Source: Marilutibacter penaei
Lineage (GTDB): Bacteria; Pseudomonadota; Gammaproteobacteria; Xanthomonadales; Xanthomonadaceae
Assembly: GCF_014145395.1 (NCBI RefSeq)
Contig: NZ_JACHTE010000001.1
Location: forward strand, 1-64,000
DNA length: 64,000 nt
Direction of reading: 5' to 3'
Shown: positions 24,697 through 35,726 of the stretch, one piece after another
Position numbering within the stretch: the stretch's first letter is position 1
Layout: each line of letters starts with the position of its first letter
Position numbers and translations under genes: made by a program
The notes under the pieces: generated by a model
Database searches by the model: none
The model's input: the letters and a program-made list of their open reading frames with translations, nothing else
What the model was told of the DNA's origin: nothing

Positions 24697-27021
24697 TTAC
24701 TTGATCCAGCCGGGCACCTCGACCTGAGGCGTCGTCGCGGTGCCGCCCGGCACCTCCATCAGGCCGATGTCCGTGCCGTCATCAACGGCCTGGGCCGAGA
24801 TCACGACATTGGCCCGGGACGAACTGGTGAACCCCGTGGTGGCGCTGAGGTGGTCGCGGTCGAGGCAGCGATGGGTGGCGTGCCCGACGGCGTCGTCCAC
24901 GCCGATCCGGCGCAGGCTGCTCAGGCAGGCCGGCTGCGGTTCGATGTAGTCGATGCTGCCGTCCTCGGCCACCGCCCAGGCCTGGAAACGCCAGCGGACC
25001 GGGCGCTCTGCGTCGATCTTGCGGATGCTGCCGGCCGCCAGCCCGAGATCCACTTCCCACAGGCCGTTTTCCGACGGCCGCGTGAACAGGACCCTCGCAT
25101 GCGATGCGTCCACCCGTGCGAGGGACACGTCTTGGATCTTCGAGACCACGCGCCACGGTGACGTCGTCCGGTCGAGCAGGGCCAGGCACAGGGTGCCGGC
25201 CTCGTCGCGCACCGTCATCAACAGCCGGCCCGGGTCGGGCGTGTACATCGCCTGCAGCACGCGGAACCGCGGTCCGGGCATCGGCAGGAAACTCACCTGT
25301 CCGCGGGTGGGTGTGACCTCGAACACCCCCTCACGACCGGTTTCGTCGTATCCCACCACCAGCATCCGCCGGCTGTCGGGGGCCCATTCGGGCCGCGCAT
25401 GGGTCGCCGGATGCACGCCCTCCACCTGTCGCAGCGTGTTGGGCTGCTCCAGATCGGCCCACCAGAGGTGGAAGTGCCCGGTCCGGTCGGACGCGAATAC
25501 CATCTGCCGGCCATCCGGCGCGAGCGACGGCAACGTGTCGCGTCCGGACGAGGCGAACAGGTGCTCCCTCGCGCCTTCCAGGTCGTCGCCCTCGCGCTCG
25601 GTCCGGAAAAGGCCGAACTGCGGTCGGCGTCGCACGAACGCCAGCACCCCGGCGCGGCGGGCCACGCTGGGCGACTGGGCATCGTCCAGGCCGAGGTCGC
25701 GGATGGTGCCGCTTGCCAGGTCCAGGTGGTAGAGGCGCACCTCGCTGTCGATCCGCCGCCCGAAGACCATGCCGCTGCCGTCGGGCAGCCAGTCCCATCC
25801 GCGGAACTCCCCGCCGATGTGGGTCAGCTGCTCGGGCGTTCCGCCGTCCGCCGGCACCCGCCATAGATCGCCGATCTGCGGGTTGCGCACGAATCCTATC
25901 CACTTTCCGTCGGGCGAGAAGCCGGGGTCATGATCCAGCGACACGCCATCCCACACGCCTTCGACGTCCCGCCACTGCCCGGTGGTCAGTTCCAGCAGGC
26001 GCAGGCCCGCGCCTTGCGGACCCCGGCCCATGCTGCCGAAGATCAACTGGCGACTGTCGGGGCTCCAGCCGAAACTGACGAGGCCGCTGACATCGCATGC
26101 GGTGACGCTGCGCTCGCTGCCCCCGCCATTGGCGGGCGTCACCAGCACATGGCAAGCGTCGCCCGGTCCGTAGCGGATGTAGGCGATCTCGCGACCGTCC
26201 GGCGACCATGCAGGCTGGCGATCGGACACCCCGTCGGGCGGGAAGCTGATCTGTCGAGGCTGGGAGGCATCGGTGGTCTGCACCTGGATCACGGTGCCGC
26301 GTCGCCCCGGCAGCGTGGCCGAGTAGGCCGCCATCGAGGCATCCGGCGACAACGTCGGCGCCAGCTCGAATCCCGGCGCCGAGGTCAGCAGCCGGTAGGG
26401 CCGTGCCGGCACGGCGGGCACGGGGTCCGCAGGCGAGGCCCCGGCACTCGCCTCGCCCCCGTCGCGCACCATCAGCACGCCGGCGAGCACGCCGACCAGC
26501 GCCAGCGCACCGACGATCGCAAGCGTCACCACCAGCACGCGCTCGCGCAGCCAGCCACGGTCCGGGGCAGGCGCTTCGGAGGGCCCGGACGCGGCAAATC
26601 CCGGACCGGCCGGAGCCTCGACGGCCGGGGTCGCCGGCGCGATGGCCTGAGGGGCCGCCGCTTCAGAGGCCTGCAAGGCCACTGGCGCCAGCAGCCGATA
26701 CCCGGTCTTGGCGATGGTTTCGATGTACGGATCGCCGTCGCGCTGCTGGCCAAAGGCCTTGCGAAGCTGGGTGATGGCCTGGGTCACGACGTCGTCGCCG
26801 GGCATCGTGTCCGGCCACACTTCCGCCAGGAGCTGTTCCCGGCCGACCACCTTGCCCGCATTCGCGACCAACACCATCAACACGCCCATGGACTTGGGCG
26901 TGAGGCGCCGTGCACGGCGCACCCCGGGCGCGGTGATCTCGCGCAGCGGCACGTCGACCACGCACTCTCCGATGCGCAGCCGGTCACCGATGGGAAAGGA
27001 GGTGTCGTTGGAGAGGGACAT
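24697..27021 (-). CDS. CadC-like membrane regulator with TolB-type propeller
   Basis: This 774-residue protein joins three parts. Residues about 10-115 form an OmpR/PhoB-type winged helix (LTPKSMGVLMVLVANAGKVV, VTQAITQLRKAFG, IETIAKTGYRLL). A single membrane helix follows at about 165-186, after a Pro/Ala-rich linker. The rest, presumably periplasmic, is a beta-propeller made of repeated PD40/TolB-like blades (LSPDASMAAYSA, WSPDGREIAYIRYG, WSPDSRQLIFGS, FSPDGKWIGFVR). The start is ATG at 27021; TTG at 27024 is a minor alternative. This is a CadC/ToxR-type topology: DNA binding inside, sensing outside. No obvious target gene is adjacent, although the AraC/TonB pair is just downstream. Confidence 0.85.
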   Translation of the reverse strand: MSLSNDTSFPIGDRLRIGECVVDVPLREITAPGVRRARRLTPKSMGVLMVLVANAGKVVGREQLLAEVWPDTMPGDDVVTQAITQLRKAFGQQRDGDPYIETIAKTGYRLLAPVALQASEAAAPQAIAPATPAVEAPAGPGFAASGPSEAPAPDRGWLRERVLVVTLAIVGALALVGVLAGVLMVRDGGEASAGASPADPVPAVPARPYRLLTSAPGFELAPTLSPDASMAAYSATLPGRRGTVIQVQTTDASQPRQISFPPDGVSDRQPAWSPDGREIAYIRYGPGDACHVLVTPANGGGSERSVTACDVSGLVSFGWSPDSRQLIFGSMGRGPQGAGLRLLELTTGQWRDVEGVWDGVSLDHDPGFSPDGKWIGFVRNPQIGDLWRVPADGGTPEQLTHIGGEFRGWDWLPDGSGMVFGRRIDSEVRLYHLDLASGTIRDLGLDDAQSPSVARRAGVLAFVRRRPQFGLFRTEREGDDLEGAREHLFASSGRDTLPSLAPDGRQMVFASDRTGHFHLWWADLEQPNTLRQVEGVHPATHARPEWAPDSRRMLVVGYDETGREGVFEVTPTRGQVSFLPMPGPRFRVLQAMYTPDPGRLLMTVRDEAGTLCLALLDRTTSPWRVVSKIQDVSLARVDASHARVLFTRPSENGLWEVDLGLAAGSIRKIDAERPVRWRFQAWAVAEDGSIDYIEPQPACLSSLRRIGVDDAVGHATHRCLDRDHLSATTGFTSSSRANVVISAQAVDDGTDIGLMEVPGGTATTPQVEVPGWIK

Positions 27022-27231
27022 CAACCAGAAATTCTGAACAGGGTCCGCCGGGCCGGTATGTGCCGGAAGTGGCGGTCACCGCCCATCCCGGCAGATCCGG
27101 CAAAGTGCCCCGGCGGGCACGGCCAAGCGGATGGGCGCGCGGAATTCTACCCTGTCGGTACGGCTCCGCATGGCGGAACGCCGCACCCAGGCCCTCTCTC
27201 GCCGAAGTCCATTACGCTCGGATTCACCATT

Positions 27232-27253
27232 GGCGCCCCACGGCGCCTTTTTT
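27232..27253 (+). terminator. plus-strand intrinsic terminator with no annotated gene before it
   Basis: GGCGCC-CCAC-GGCGCC is followed by six T residues on the plus strand. The genes on both sides (CadC-like and thiC) are on the minus strand, and on that strand the hairpin is followed by no T-run. The terminator therefore fits a plus-strand transcript of at most about 210 nt starting somewhere after 27022. No ORF or tRNA fold was recognised in that interval. Confidence 0.5.
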
Positions 27254-27262
27254 CTGGACCGG

Positions 27263-29300
<2,038 letters not shown>

Positions 29301-29357
29301 TTCGGGGCCTATTGGACCACGGGGAACCTCCCGGGGCCACCCCGTGTGCGGCGCCCC

Positions 29358-30947
29358 TCACTCCTCGCCGCGCACGGGGGTGAACAGCAGGTCGTGGAAA
29401 TCGAAGCTGAAGTCCGCGATGGGCGAGACCGCCTTCATCGTCACCCGCTCCACGTGGCCCTCCGCATCGAGGGCGAAGGTGACGTAGGCCGGCTCCAGGG
29501 TCTTGTCGTCCCAGTCGGCGCGGAAGGTGTCGTACTGCCAGTGGCTGAGGGTGCCCTCCATGTCGGGCGTGTTCTGGAAGTCGATGCGCAGGCCGTCGCG
29601 CTCCTGGCGGATCTCCATGGGGCCATACCAGGGGTCGCGGAAACGACCGGCGTAGTCGGCGAGCGGCAGCGAGGGGCGGCTCTGCTTTGCTTCCGGCGCG
29701 GTGGCCTGCAGCGCCTGCAACGCGCCGTCGACGCGTGCCTGGCGGAAATCACCGAAGGCCTTGATCCAGTCGGTGTCCGGCGCATCCAGGTAATGGTCGA
29801 GCAGTTCGTACTGCAGGCCCCGGAGTACCGCGCCGTCCTCGGAGTTGATGTGCAGCGAGAAGCCGATGTCGCGCTCGGGGACCAGAACGACGACGGCCTG
29901 GACGCCGAACACCGCGCCGCTGTGCTCGATCACGCGGACGCCGCGGTAATCGCGTACGTTCCATCCCAGCGAATAGCTGGAGAACAGCGGCGTGGTCGCC
30001 GCGATCGGCTCGGGCAAGGGGCTGACCGGAATCGGCACGACCGGCGTCCACATCTCCCGCGCCTGTGCTTCGCTGAAGACACGGGTGCCGTCGGGCAGCG
30101 CACCGTGGCCGAGCTGCAGGGACAGCCACTGGGCCATGTCGTTGGCGCTCGAGGCGATCAGGCCGGCCGGGGCGGTCACCTGCGGCAGGCCCGCACGCTC
30201 GTCGAGCGTCTGCTGGTTGCCGGTGCCGCGGATCGGGCCGTCCAGGCGGGCATGCGGCTGCACGCGGTTCGGCGTGGCGTAAAGGTCGGTATCGAGCGTG
30301 GTCGAACGCGCCATGCCGGCGGGCCTGAGCAGGCGGTCGCGCACGAACTCTTCCCAGCGCTGGCCGGAGACCTCTTCGACCAGCTGACCGGCCACCACGT
30401 ACAGGACGTTGTCGTAGGCGTAGCCGCTCCGGAAGCTGGTCGCCGGCTTGATGTGGCGCAGCGCCTCGACCAGCTCTTCGCGGCTGCGTGAGGTGCGCGG
30501 CACGAACATCAGGTCACCGGCGCCCAGCCCAAGGCCGCTTCGATGCACCAGCAGGTCGCGCACGGTGATCTCCCGGGTCACCCAGGGATCGTGCATCTGG
30601 AAGCCGGGCATGTGGTCGATCACGCGGTCGTCCCAGCCGAGCTTGCCATCGTCGACCAGCACCGCCAGCGCCGCCGCGGTGAAGGCCTTGCTGGTGGAGC
30701 CGATCAGGAACAGCGTGTCGGCATCGACCGCCGCGTCGCCCCCGAGCTCCCGCACACCGTACCCCTTCGCGAAAACCGGCCTGCCCTCCTCGACGATCGC
30801 GACCGCCATGCCGGGCACGCCGAAGCGCGACATCGCCTCCTCCACCCGCGTATCGAGGTCGGTGGGCGGCGCGGCGAGGACGGGGGTCGCAGCCAGCAGG
30901 CCGATGACGAGGACGGCGGCGGGCAGGGTTCGGGGCGCGACGGGCAT
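29358..30947 (-). CDS. exported SxxK serine hydrolase (beta-lactamase class C family)
   Basis: This is a 529-residue exported serine hydrolase of the class C beta-lactamase / D-aminopeptidase / esterase superfamily. The signal peptide runs to about residue 26 (VLAAPP). The nucleophile motif is STSK (Ser84 to Lys87), with YAYDN as the second motif and the HSGAV element typical of the family. The C-terminal ~150 residues form an extra domain (DUF3471-like). GAGGAG lies upstream of the ATG. It is the last gene of the minus-strand directon that includes YkvI, DUF1611 and a TonB receptor. A periplasmic peptidase or amidase acting on D-amino-acid peptides fits the context but is not proven. Confidence 0.85.
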   Translation of the reverse strand: MPVAPRTLPAAVLVIGLLAATPVLAAPPTDLDTRVEEAMSRFGVPGMAVAIVEEGRPVFAKGYGVRELGGDAAVDADTLFLIGSTSKAFTAAALAVLVDDGKLGWDDRVIDHMPGFQMHDPWVTREITVRDLLVHRSGLGLGAGDLMFVPRTSRSREELVEALRHIKPATSFRSGYAYDNVLYVVAGQLVEEVSGQRWEEFVRDRLLRPAGMARSTTLDTDLYATPNRVQPHARLDGPIRGTGNQQTLDERAGLPQVTAPAGLIASSANDMAQWLSLQLGHGALPDGTRVFSEAQAREMWTPVVPIPVSPLPEPIAATTPLFSSYSLGWNVRDYRGVRVIEHSGAVFGVQAVVVLVPERDIGFSLHINSEDGAVLRGLQYELLDHYLDAPDTDWIKAFGDFRQARVDGALQALQATAPEAKQSRPSLPLADYAGRFRDPWYGPMEIRQERDGLRIDFQNTPDMEGTLSHWQYDTFRADWDDKTLEPAYVTFALDAEGHVERVTMKAVSPIADFSFDFHDLLFTPVRGEE

Positions 30948-30975
30948 GTGTATCTCCTCGGGGCGACGGCGCGGT

Positions 30976-32133
30976 TCACCCGCGCGTGGATTCGGGGTGG
31001 GCGGATGCCGGGCGGTGGGGAGGGCCCGGGTCCCCGACGGCGGGGTTGCGCCACAGCCACCATGCGCCGTACGTCAGTACGGGCAGCACATAGAGACCCA
31101 GGAACACCCAGGCGAGTGCGCTGTAGCCTTTGGCGATCAGCGCGACGAGGCCCACGCGGTCGGCCACCAGCATGGACCCGACCAGGACGATCACCGCGAC
31201 CGCAGGACGCAACCAGGCCGGCGCCGGACCGCGGCGTCGCAGGGTCCAGCCGGCGACGATCCGCTCGTTCACCGCATGGACGGCGCCGACGCCGCTTTCG
31301 AGCAGGGCCACGAACACCATGGCCTGGAACACCAGGTGGAACCACGGCCGGTCCAGGCGGCGCAGCAGGAAGTCCGACGGCAGCGCCTCCGCGCCCACCG
31401 CCGGATACCAGCCCACCATGCAGACGAAGAACAACAGCGCCGGGAGCATCGCCAACGGGCCTGCCAGCGCCCCGGCGACCAGGGCATCCCGGCGGCGGGT
31501 GAAATGCCGTGCCAGCGGCAGCACGATCACCGCGGCCACCACGTTGTAGCCGGCGTAGGTCAGGCCATCGAGGGCCCACGCGCCGGTCGGCCCGGGTCCG
31601 GCGAAGGCGCGCGCGATGCGGTCGCCGAACGCGTCCAGCGAGAACACCAGGAACAGCGCGAACACCGCATACAGGAACACCGATGCCCACTTGAACAGCC
31701 GCTCGACCATCGGCCCGCCCAGGCCGGAAAACACGGCGATGCCGAGCATCAGGAGGACGGTGCCCACCCACAGGGGCCAACCCAGCACGGCCTGCCCGAT
31801 CGCGCCGGCGGCCGCACCGAACACCGCGAGGATCAGCACCATGAACAACAGGTAGGCCACCTCGAACGCGACCCAGCCCGGTCCCAGCAGGCGCTGGAAG
31901 AAACTGCGGTAATCGAAGGCGCGGCCGGCGTGCGCGAGCGCGAAGGTCGCCGCGCAGACCGCGCTCCACACCAGCATCGCCAAGGCGATGCCCAGCAGGC
32001 CGCCGCGCGGGCCTCCCGGCAGGAAGAACTCGGCCAGTTCGCGGCCCGTGGCGTACCCCCCGCCGATGACGACCGACTTGAACGCCAGGCCGGGCAACAG
32101 GTAGCGCTGGAAGCGGGAAGACCCCTGGCTCAA
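30976..32133 (-). CDS. YkvI-type inner-membrane transporter-like protein
   Basis: This 385-residue integral membrane protein has about ten hydrophobic segments and the conserved N-terminal FKSVVIGGGYATGRELAEFF. It resembles the YkvI family (COG3949), which is distantly related to amino-acid/polyamine permeases. The start codon is TTG at 32133; no ATG or GTG in frame preserves the family N-terminus. It lies 52 bases after the DUF1611 gene and 28 bases before a serine hydrolase. In this context an uptake carrier for amino acids or small peptides is plausible; no substrate has been established for the family. Confidence 0.8.
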   Translation of the reverse strand: MSQGSSRFQRYLLPGLAFKSVVIGGGYATGRELAEFFLPGGPRGGLLGIALAMLVWSAVCAATFALAHAGRAFDYRSFFQRLLGPGWVAFEVAYLLFMVLILAVFGAAAGAIGQAVLGWPLWVGTVLLMLGIAVFSGLGGPMVERLFKWASVFLYAVFALFLVFSLDAFGDRIARAFAGPGPTGAWALDGLTYAGYNVVAAVIVLPLARHFTRRRDALVAGALAGPLAMLPALLFFVCMVGWYPAVGAEALPSDFLLRRLDRPWFHLVFQAMVFVALLESGVGAVHAVNERIVAGWTLRRRGPAPAWLRPAVAVIVLVGSMLVADRVGLVALIAKGYSALAWVFLGLYVLPVLTYGAWWLWRNPAVGDPGPPHRPASAHPESTRG

Positions 32134-32185
32134 CGGAGCGGCCCCGGCGGGACATCCAGGAGACCTGCGCGGGCAGGCGAGGACC

Positions 32186-33259
32186 TCACGCGAGGCAGGC
32201 CTCGACCAGCGCTTCGAACTCCGCGCCGCCGCGCATGGGATCGGCGACCGGGCACCCCAGGCGGTGGCGCTCCTCGCGCATCAGGCGGCGGGCCGCAGAC
32301 TCGTCCATCCCCGAGGTGTTGAGGCTGACGCCTGCACAGCGGATCGCCGGCGAGGTGCGACCGCCCAGCCGGAGGGCGAGGTGGATGGTCTGCTCGATCG
32401 CGGGCACCGGATAGCCCGGATACCCCAGCATGTGGGCTCGCCCGGGCTGGTGGCACACCACCAGCACGTCTGGCTGGCTGCCGTGCAGCAACGCGAGCGA
32501 GACGCCTGCGTAGGCCGGATGGAACAGCGAGCCCTGCCCTTCGATCACGTCCCAGTGCGCGGGATCGGCGTCGGGGCTCAACTGCTCCGCGGCACCGGCA
32601 GCGAAGTCGGAGACCACCGCGTCCATCGGGATCCCGCCGCCGGCGATCAGGATGCCGGTCTGGCCGGTCGCGCGGAACTCGGCATCAAGACCGCGCTCGC
32701 GGAACGCAGCCGCGAGTGCGAGCGCGGTGTACTTCTTGCCCAGCGCGCAATCGGTGCCGACGGTCAACAACCTCCTGCCGCTGCGCGGCCTGCCGCTGGC
32801 GACCGGGATGGCTGCCGGCGGCTCGCGCACGTCGATCAGCCGCCGACCCAGGCGATCCGCCGCCTCGCCGAGCCCTTCGATGTTCCGCAACCGCGAATGC
32901 ATGCCGCTGACGATGTCCAGGCCCGCCTCGAGGGCCGCCACCAACGCGTCCACCCAATGCGCGGGAATGAACCCACCGGCATTGGCGACCCCGATCACCA
33001 TCGACCGCGCGCCGCGCACACGTGCCTCGGCAGGCGTCAGCGCGGGCAGTCCGGTGCTGACCGTGCCGCCCTCGAGCACGTACTCGCCGACGCATCGCCC
33101 CCGCGCCCAGTCGCGCAGGCCGAAAGCGGTCTTGGCGTAGCCCGGCTCGGTGGTGTCGCCGAGGAACAGCAGGTAGGGGCCCGGCACCTCGCCGGGCCCG
33201 CTCGCATCCACGCCCCCCCTCGATGGGCGGGCCATCTCCACGGCTTCTTGCTTCAACAT
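32186..33259 (-). CDS. DUF1611 (DgcN-type) family protein
   Basis: This 357-residue protein belongs to DUF1611. The N-terminal half is Rossmann-like, and the C-terminal half has a P-loop-like GTDCALGKKYTA. Other conserved blocks are GVANAGGFIP, DIVSGMHSRL, FRATGQTG, DVIEGQGSLFHPAY, CHQPGR and GVSLNTSG. A member of this family, DgcN, has been shown to be a D-glutamate N-acetyltransferase, working with an enolase-superfamily racemase (DgcA) in D-glutamate breakdown. An enolase-superfamily epimerase is indeed encoded 5 kb away in the same directon. The gene starts 12 bases after the TonB receptor. The function as DgcN is inferred from family and context. Confidence 0.85.
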   Translation of the reverse strand: MLKQEAVEMARPSRGGVDASGPGEVPGPYLLFLGDTTEPGYAKTAFGLRDWARGRCVGEYVLEGGTVSTGLPALTPAEARVRGARSMVIGVANAGGFIPAHWVDALVAALEAGLDIVSGMHSRLRNIEGLGEAADRLGRRLIDVREPPAAIPVASGRPRSGRRLLTVGTDCALGKKYTALALAAAFRERGLDAEFRATGQTGILIAGGGIPMDAVVSDFAAGAAEQLSPDADPAHWDVIEGQGSLFHPAYAGVSLALLHGSQPDVLVVCHQPGRAHMLGYPGYPVPAIEQTIHLALRLGGRTSPAIRCAGVSLNTSGMDESAARRLMREERHRLGCPVADPMRGGAEFEALVEACLA

Positions 33260-33271
33260 GCCTGCCCGACC

Positions 33272-35605
33272 TCAGAACCGGTAGTCGACCTCGACACCAA
33301 AGGTCCGCGGCTGTATGGGAGCCGCGAGCCAGCCTTGCACCGCGCCGGTCACCTGGTTCTCGCTCGTCGACATCGCCGAGTAGCCGCGCTCGTCGGTGAG
33401 GTTCTTGACATAGGCCCTGAACGACCAATGGTCGTTGCCCAGCGCCGCATGCAGGTCCAGCGAGTAGTAGCTGTCGAGTTCCAGCGGTGGCGTGATCGTG
33501 GTCGCCAGCACGCTCGGCGGCTGCGTGTCGGTGGTGATCACCTCGCGCTGGGTGGTGCCGCCGACGCGGTCGTCTATCCAGCGCACCCCGCCGCCGATCG
33601 TTCCTTCCCAGGTCGACCCGACGGGGAAGTAGTAGTCGATCGTCGAGGAGAGCGACAGCTCCGGCACGTAAGGCATCAGGTCGCCTTCGAGGCCCGTCGT
33701 CAGCTCGACGACGTAGGGCGGCGACGGGATCACCGCGGTCGGGAAATCCTCGCTCAGTTCGGCATCGGTGTATGCGGCGTTGAAACCGATCTGGAGATCC
33801 GCGCTCGGGCGGAACACGGAGGCGAACTCCAGCCCCTGGCTGGTCGCGGTGCCGCCATTGACGAGGCCGGACGCGCCGTTGAACGTCGCGATGACCTGGA
33901 TGTCCTCCCAGTCGATCCGGTAGGCCGACACGTCCACCTGCAGGCGGTTGTCGGCGAACATCGACTTCAGCCCGACCTCGTAGCTGGTCAGCGTGGACGA
34001 ATCGACCTGCGCCGGGACGCCCGGCAACAGCACGTTGGGGCCGCCGGGCTGGTAGCCGGTGGCGACCTTGCCGTACAGCATGCTGTCCTCGCCCAGCTTG
34101 AACTGCGGCGTGAGGCTCCAGGTGAACACGTCTTCGCTCGAACCGTTGGGCGTCTCGCCTACCGGCAGCAGCAGGCCGCTGACCACGTTCTGGCTGAAGT
34201 CCTGGTCGTTCTCCGCGTAGCGCACGCCGGCACCGAGCCTGAACCGGTCGGTGAAGGCATAGCTGGCATTGGCGAAGAACGCCGTCTCCTTGTACTCGGT
34301 TGGCAGGTACAGCAGCGCGAGATTGCCGGCGATATCGTCGTACGGCGCCGGCAAGGGACTGCCGTCGAGCTGGTTCAGCGCGATGAACTGGCGGTTGTCG
34401 CCCTCTTCCTCCGTGTAGAACACGCCGACCATCCACTCGAGCGGCGTGCCGGACTTCGAGGTCAGGCGGAACTCCTGGGTCAGCTTGTCGAGGGTCAGGG
34501 TGTTGTCGAAGTAGGAGCTGCCGGGGTCCGGCAACCCGAGTGCGAGGTCGGCGAAGTTGCCGTAGGGCACGGTCGTGTCCTGGCGACGGAAGGTCTCGGT
34601 GTCGGAGTAACCCGTCGCCGACGTGAAGTCGGCCCAGCCGAAGTCCACGTCGAGCGTCGCCGCGTAGTAGTCGATGTCCTTGCGGAAGGTCTCGTCGACC
34701 CAGACGCGGTTCTCCAGGTCGCCGTCCATGAAGCCGCCATTGGCCGGGTCCAACAGGATGAAGGCGTTGTTGTCGCTGTCGATCGTCTGCCGCATCGCAC
34801 TGAGCTTCAGGCCGGCGCGCTCGCCCTGCCATGCCAGCGCGGCGCGCGCGCTCGTCTGCAGGCCATCGTTGATGTCCTCTTCGCCGTTCACCGCGTTGTC
34901 GATGTAACCGGGGATGTCGTTCCTGGCATAGCTCACGCGCATCGCCAGGCTGTCGCGCACGAGCGGGAAGTTGGCGCCAAAGCGCACGTTGTTCCCGGTG
35001 CCGCCGCCGCTGACGCTCGACAGCCCGCCGCCGATGCGGAACTCGGTGAGGGTCGGGTCGGGCGTCACGGTGACGTACTTCAGCAGGCCGCCCATCGAGC
35101 CCGCGCCGTACAGCGTGCCCTGGGGACCGCGAAGCACCTCGACGCGGTCGATGTCGTAGGGCAGCAGGTCGAGGGCGAAGATGGTCGCGGCCTGGTAAAG
35201 GCCGCTGGAGCCCACCGGCGTCTCGTCGATGTAGGTCCCGACCGTTGCACCCGAAGACAGCGGCGCGATGCCGCGCATGGTCACCGTCGTCTTGCCCGGG
35301 GTGCCGTCACTGGAGACGTTGAGGCCGGGGGCGTAGTCGGCGAAGTCGCTGAGCTGTGTCGCACTGGAGCGCTCGATCCGCGCGCCGTCGATGACGCTGA
35401 TCGCGGAGGGCACCTCGCGGATGTTCTCGACGCGCTTGTTGGCGGTCACCAGGACCGCGTCGAGTTCGACGGCGTCGTCACGTACGGCGCCGTCGGTGGC
35501 GTCCGCTTGCTGGGCCATCGCCGGGCCGCCGAGCGCGAGCGCGCAGGCGACGGCAGCGACGAGGGGCGTGCGGCGGAAAGGCCGGTTCGGCTTCGGGATG
35601 GTCAT
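33272..35605 (-). CDS. TonB-dependent outer-membrane receptor
   Basis: This is a 777-residue outer-membrane receptor. It has a signal peptide (cleaved after AMA near residue 31), a TonB-box-like stretch (VELDAVLVTANKR), a plug with GTYIDETPVG, IDRVEVLRGPQGTLYGAGSMGGLLKYVT, and a barrel ending in YRF. The length and plug resemble the ferric-siderophore/vitamin-like receptor class, but the genomic partners suggest an organic nitrogen source. GGAGG precedes the ATG. It heads the second part of the directon (receptor - DUF1611 - YkvI - serine hydrolase) and has its own promoter candidate at 35698-35726. Confidence 0.93.
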   Translation of the reverse strand: MTIPKPNRPFRRTPLVAAVACALALGGPAMAQQADATDGAVRDDAVELDAVLVTANKRVENIREVPSAISVIDGARIERSSATQLSDFADYAPGLNVSSDGTPGKTTVTMRGIAPLSSGATVGTYIDETPVGSSGLYQAATIFALDLLPYDIDRVEVLRGPQGTLYGAGSMGGLLKYVTVTPDPTLTEFRIGGGLSSVSGGGTGNNVRFGANFPLVRDSLAMRVSYARNDIPGYIDNAVNGEEDINDGLQTSARAALAWQGERAGLKLSAMRQTIDSDNNAFILLDPANGGFMDGDLENRVWVDETFRKDIDYYAATLDVDFGWADFTSATGYSDTETFRRQDTTVPYGNFADLALGLPDPGSSYFDNTLTLDKLTQEFRLTSKSGTPLEWMVGVFYTEEEGDNRQFIALNQLDGSPLPAPYDDIAGNLALLYLPTEYKETAFFANASYAFTDRFRLGAGVRYAENDQDFSQNVVSGLLLPVGETPNGSSEDVFTWSLTPQFKLGEDSMLYGKVATGYQPGGPNVLLPGVPAQVDSSTLTSYEVGLKSMFADNRLQVDVSAYRIDWEDIQVIATFNGASGLVNGGTATSQGLEFASVFRPSADLQIGFNAAYTDAELSEDFPTAVIPSPPYVVELTTGLEGDLMPYVPELSLSSTIDYYFPVGSTWEGTIGGGVRWIDDRVGGTTQREVITTDTQPPSVLATTITPPLELDSYYSLDLHAALGNDHWSFRAYVKNLTDERGYSAMSTSENQVTGAVQGWLAAPIQPRTFGVEVDYRF

Positions 35606-35697
35606 GCGGCGCCTCCAGGACGGATGGGATACCGGACGGGCATCCGCTCCGGCGCGGCGCCCGTTTTTTCTATTTGGAAATTAATTCCCCGATACGG

Positions 35698-35726
35698 ACT
35701 ATTGATCCCAAACAGGTGCTTGTCAA
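35698..35726 (-). promoter_or_regulatory. candidate promoter of the receptor-DUF1611-YkvI-hydrolase unit
   Basis: On the minus strand TTGACA (35726-35721) is followed after 17 bases by AATAGT (35703-35698). The -35 box overlaps the stop codon of the upstream deacylase gene. Downstream is an AT-rich patch (TTGGAAATTAATTCC on the plus strand, 35674-35688), which is unusual for this genome and could be an operator. The GATC before the -10 is at the same position as in the promoter at 41826-41854. Confidence 0.5.

Noticed and set aside
27130-27240. tRNA gene before the plus-strand terminator
   Set aside because: No acceptor stem plus T-loop (GTTCxAxxC) combination could be folded from the sequence.
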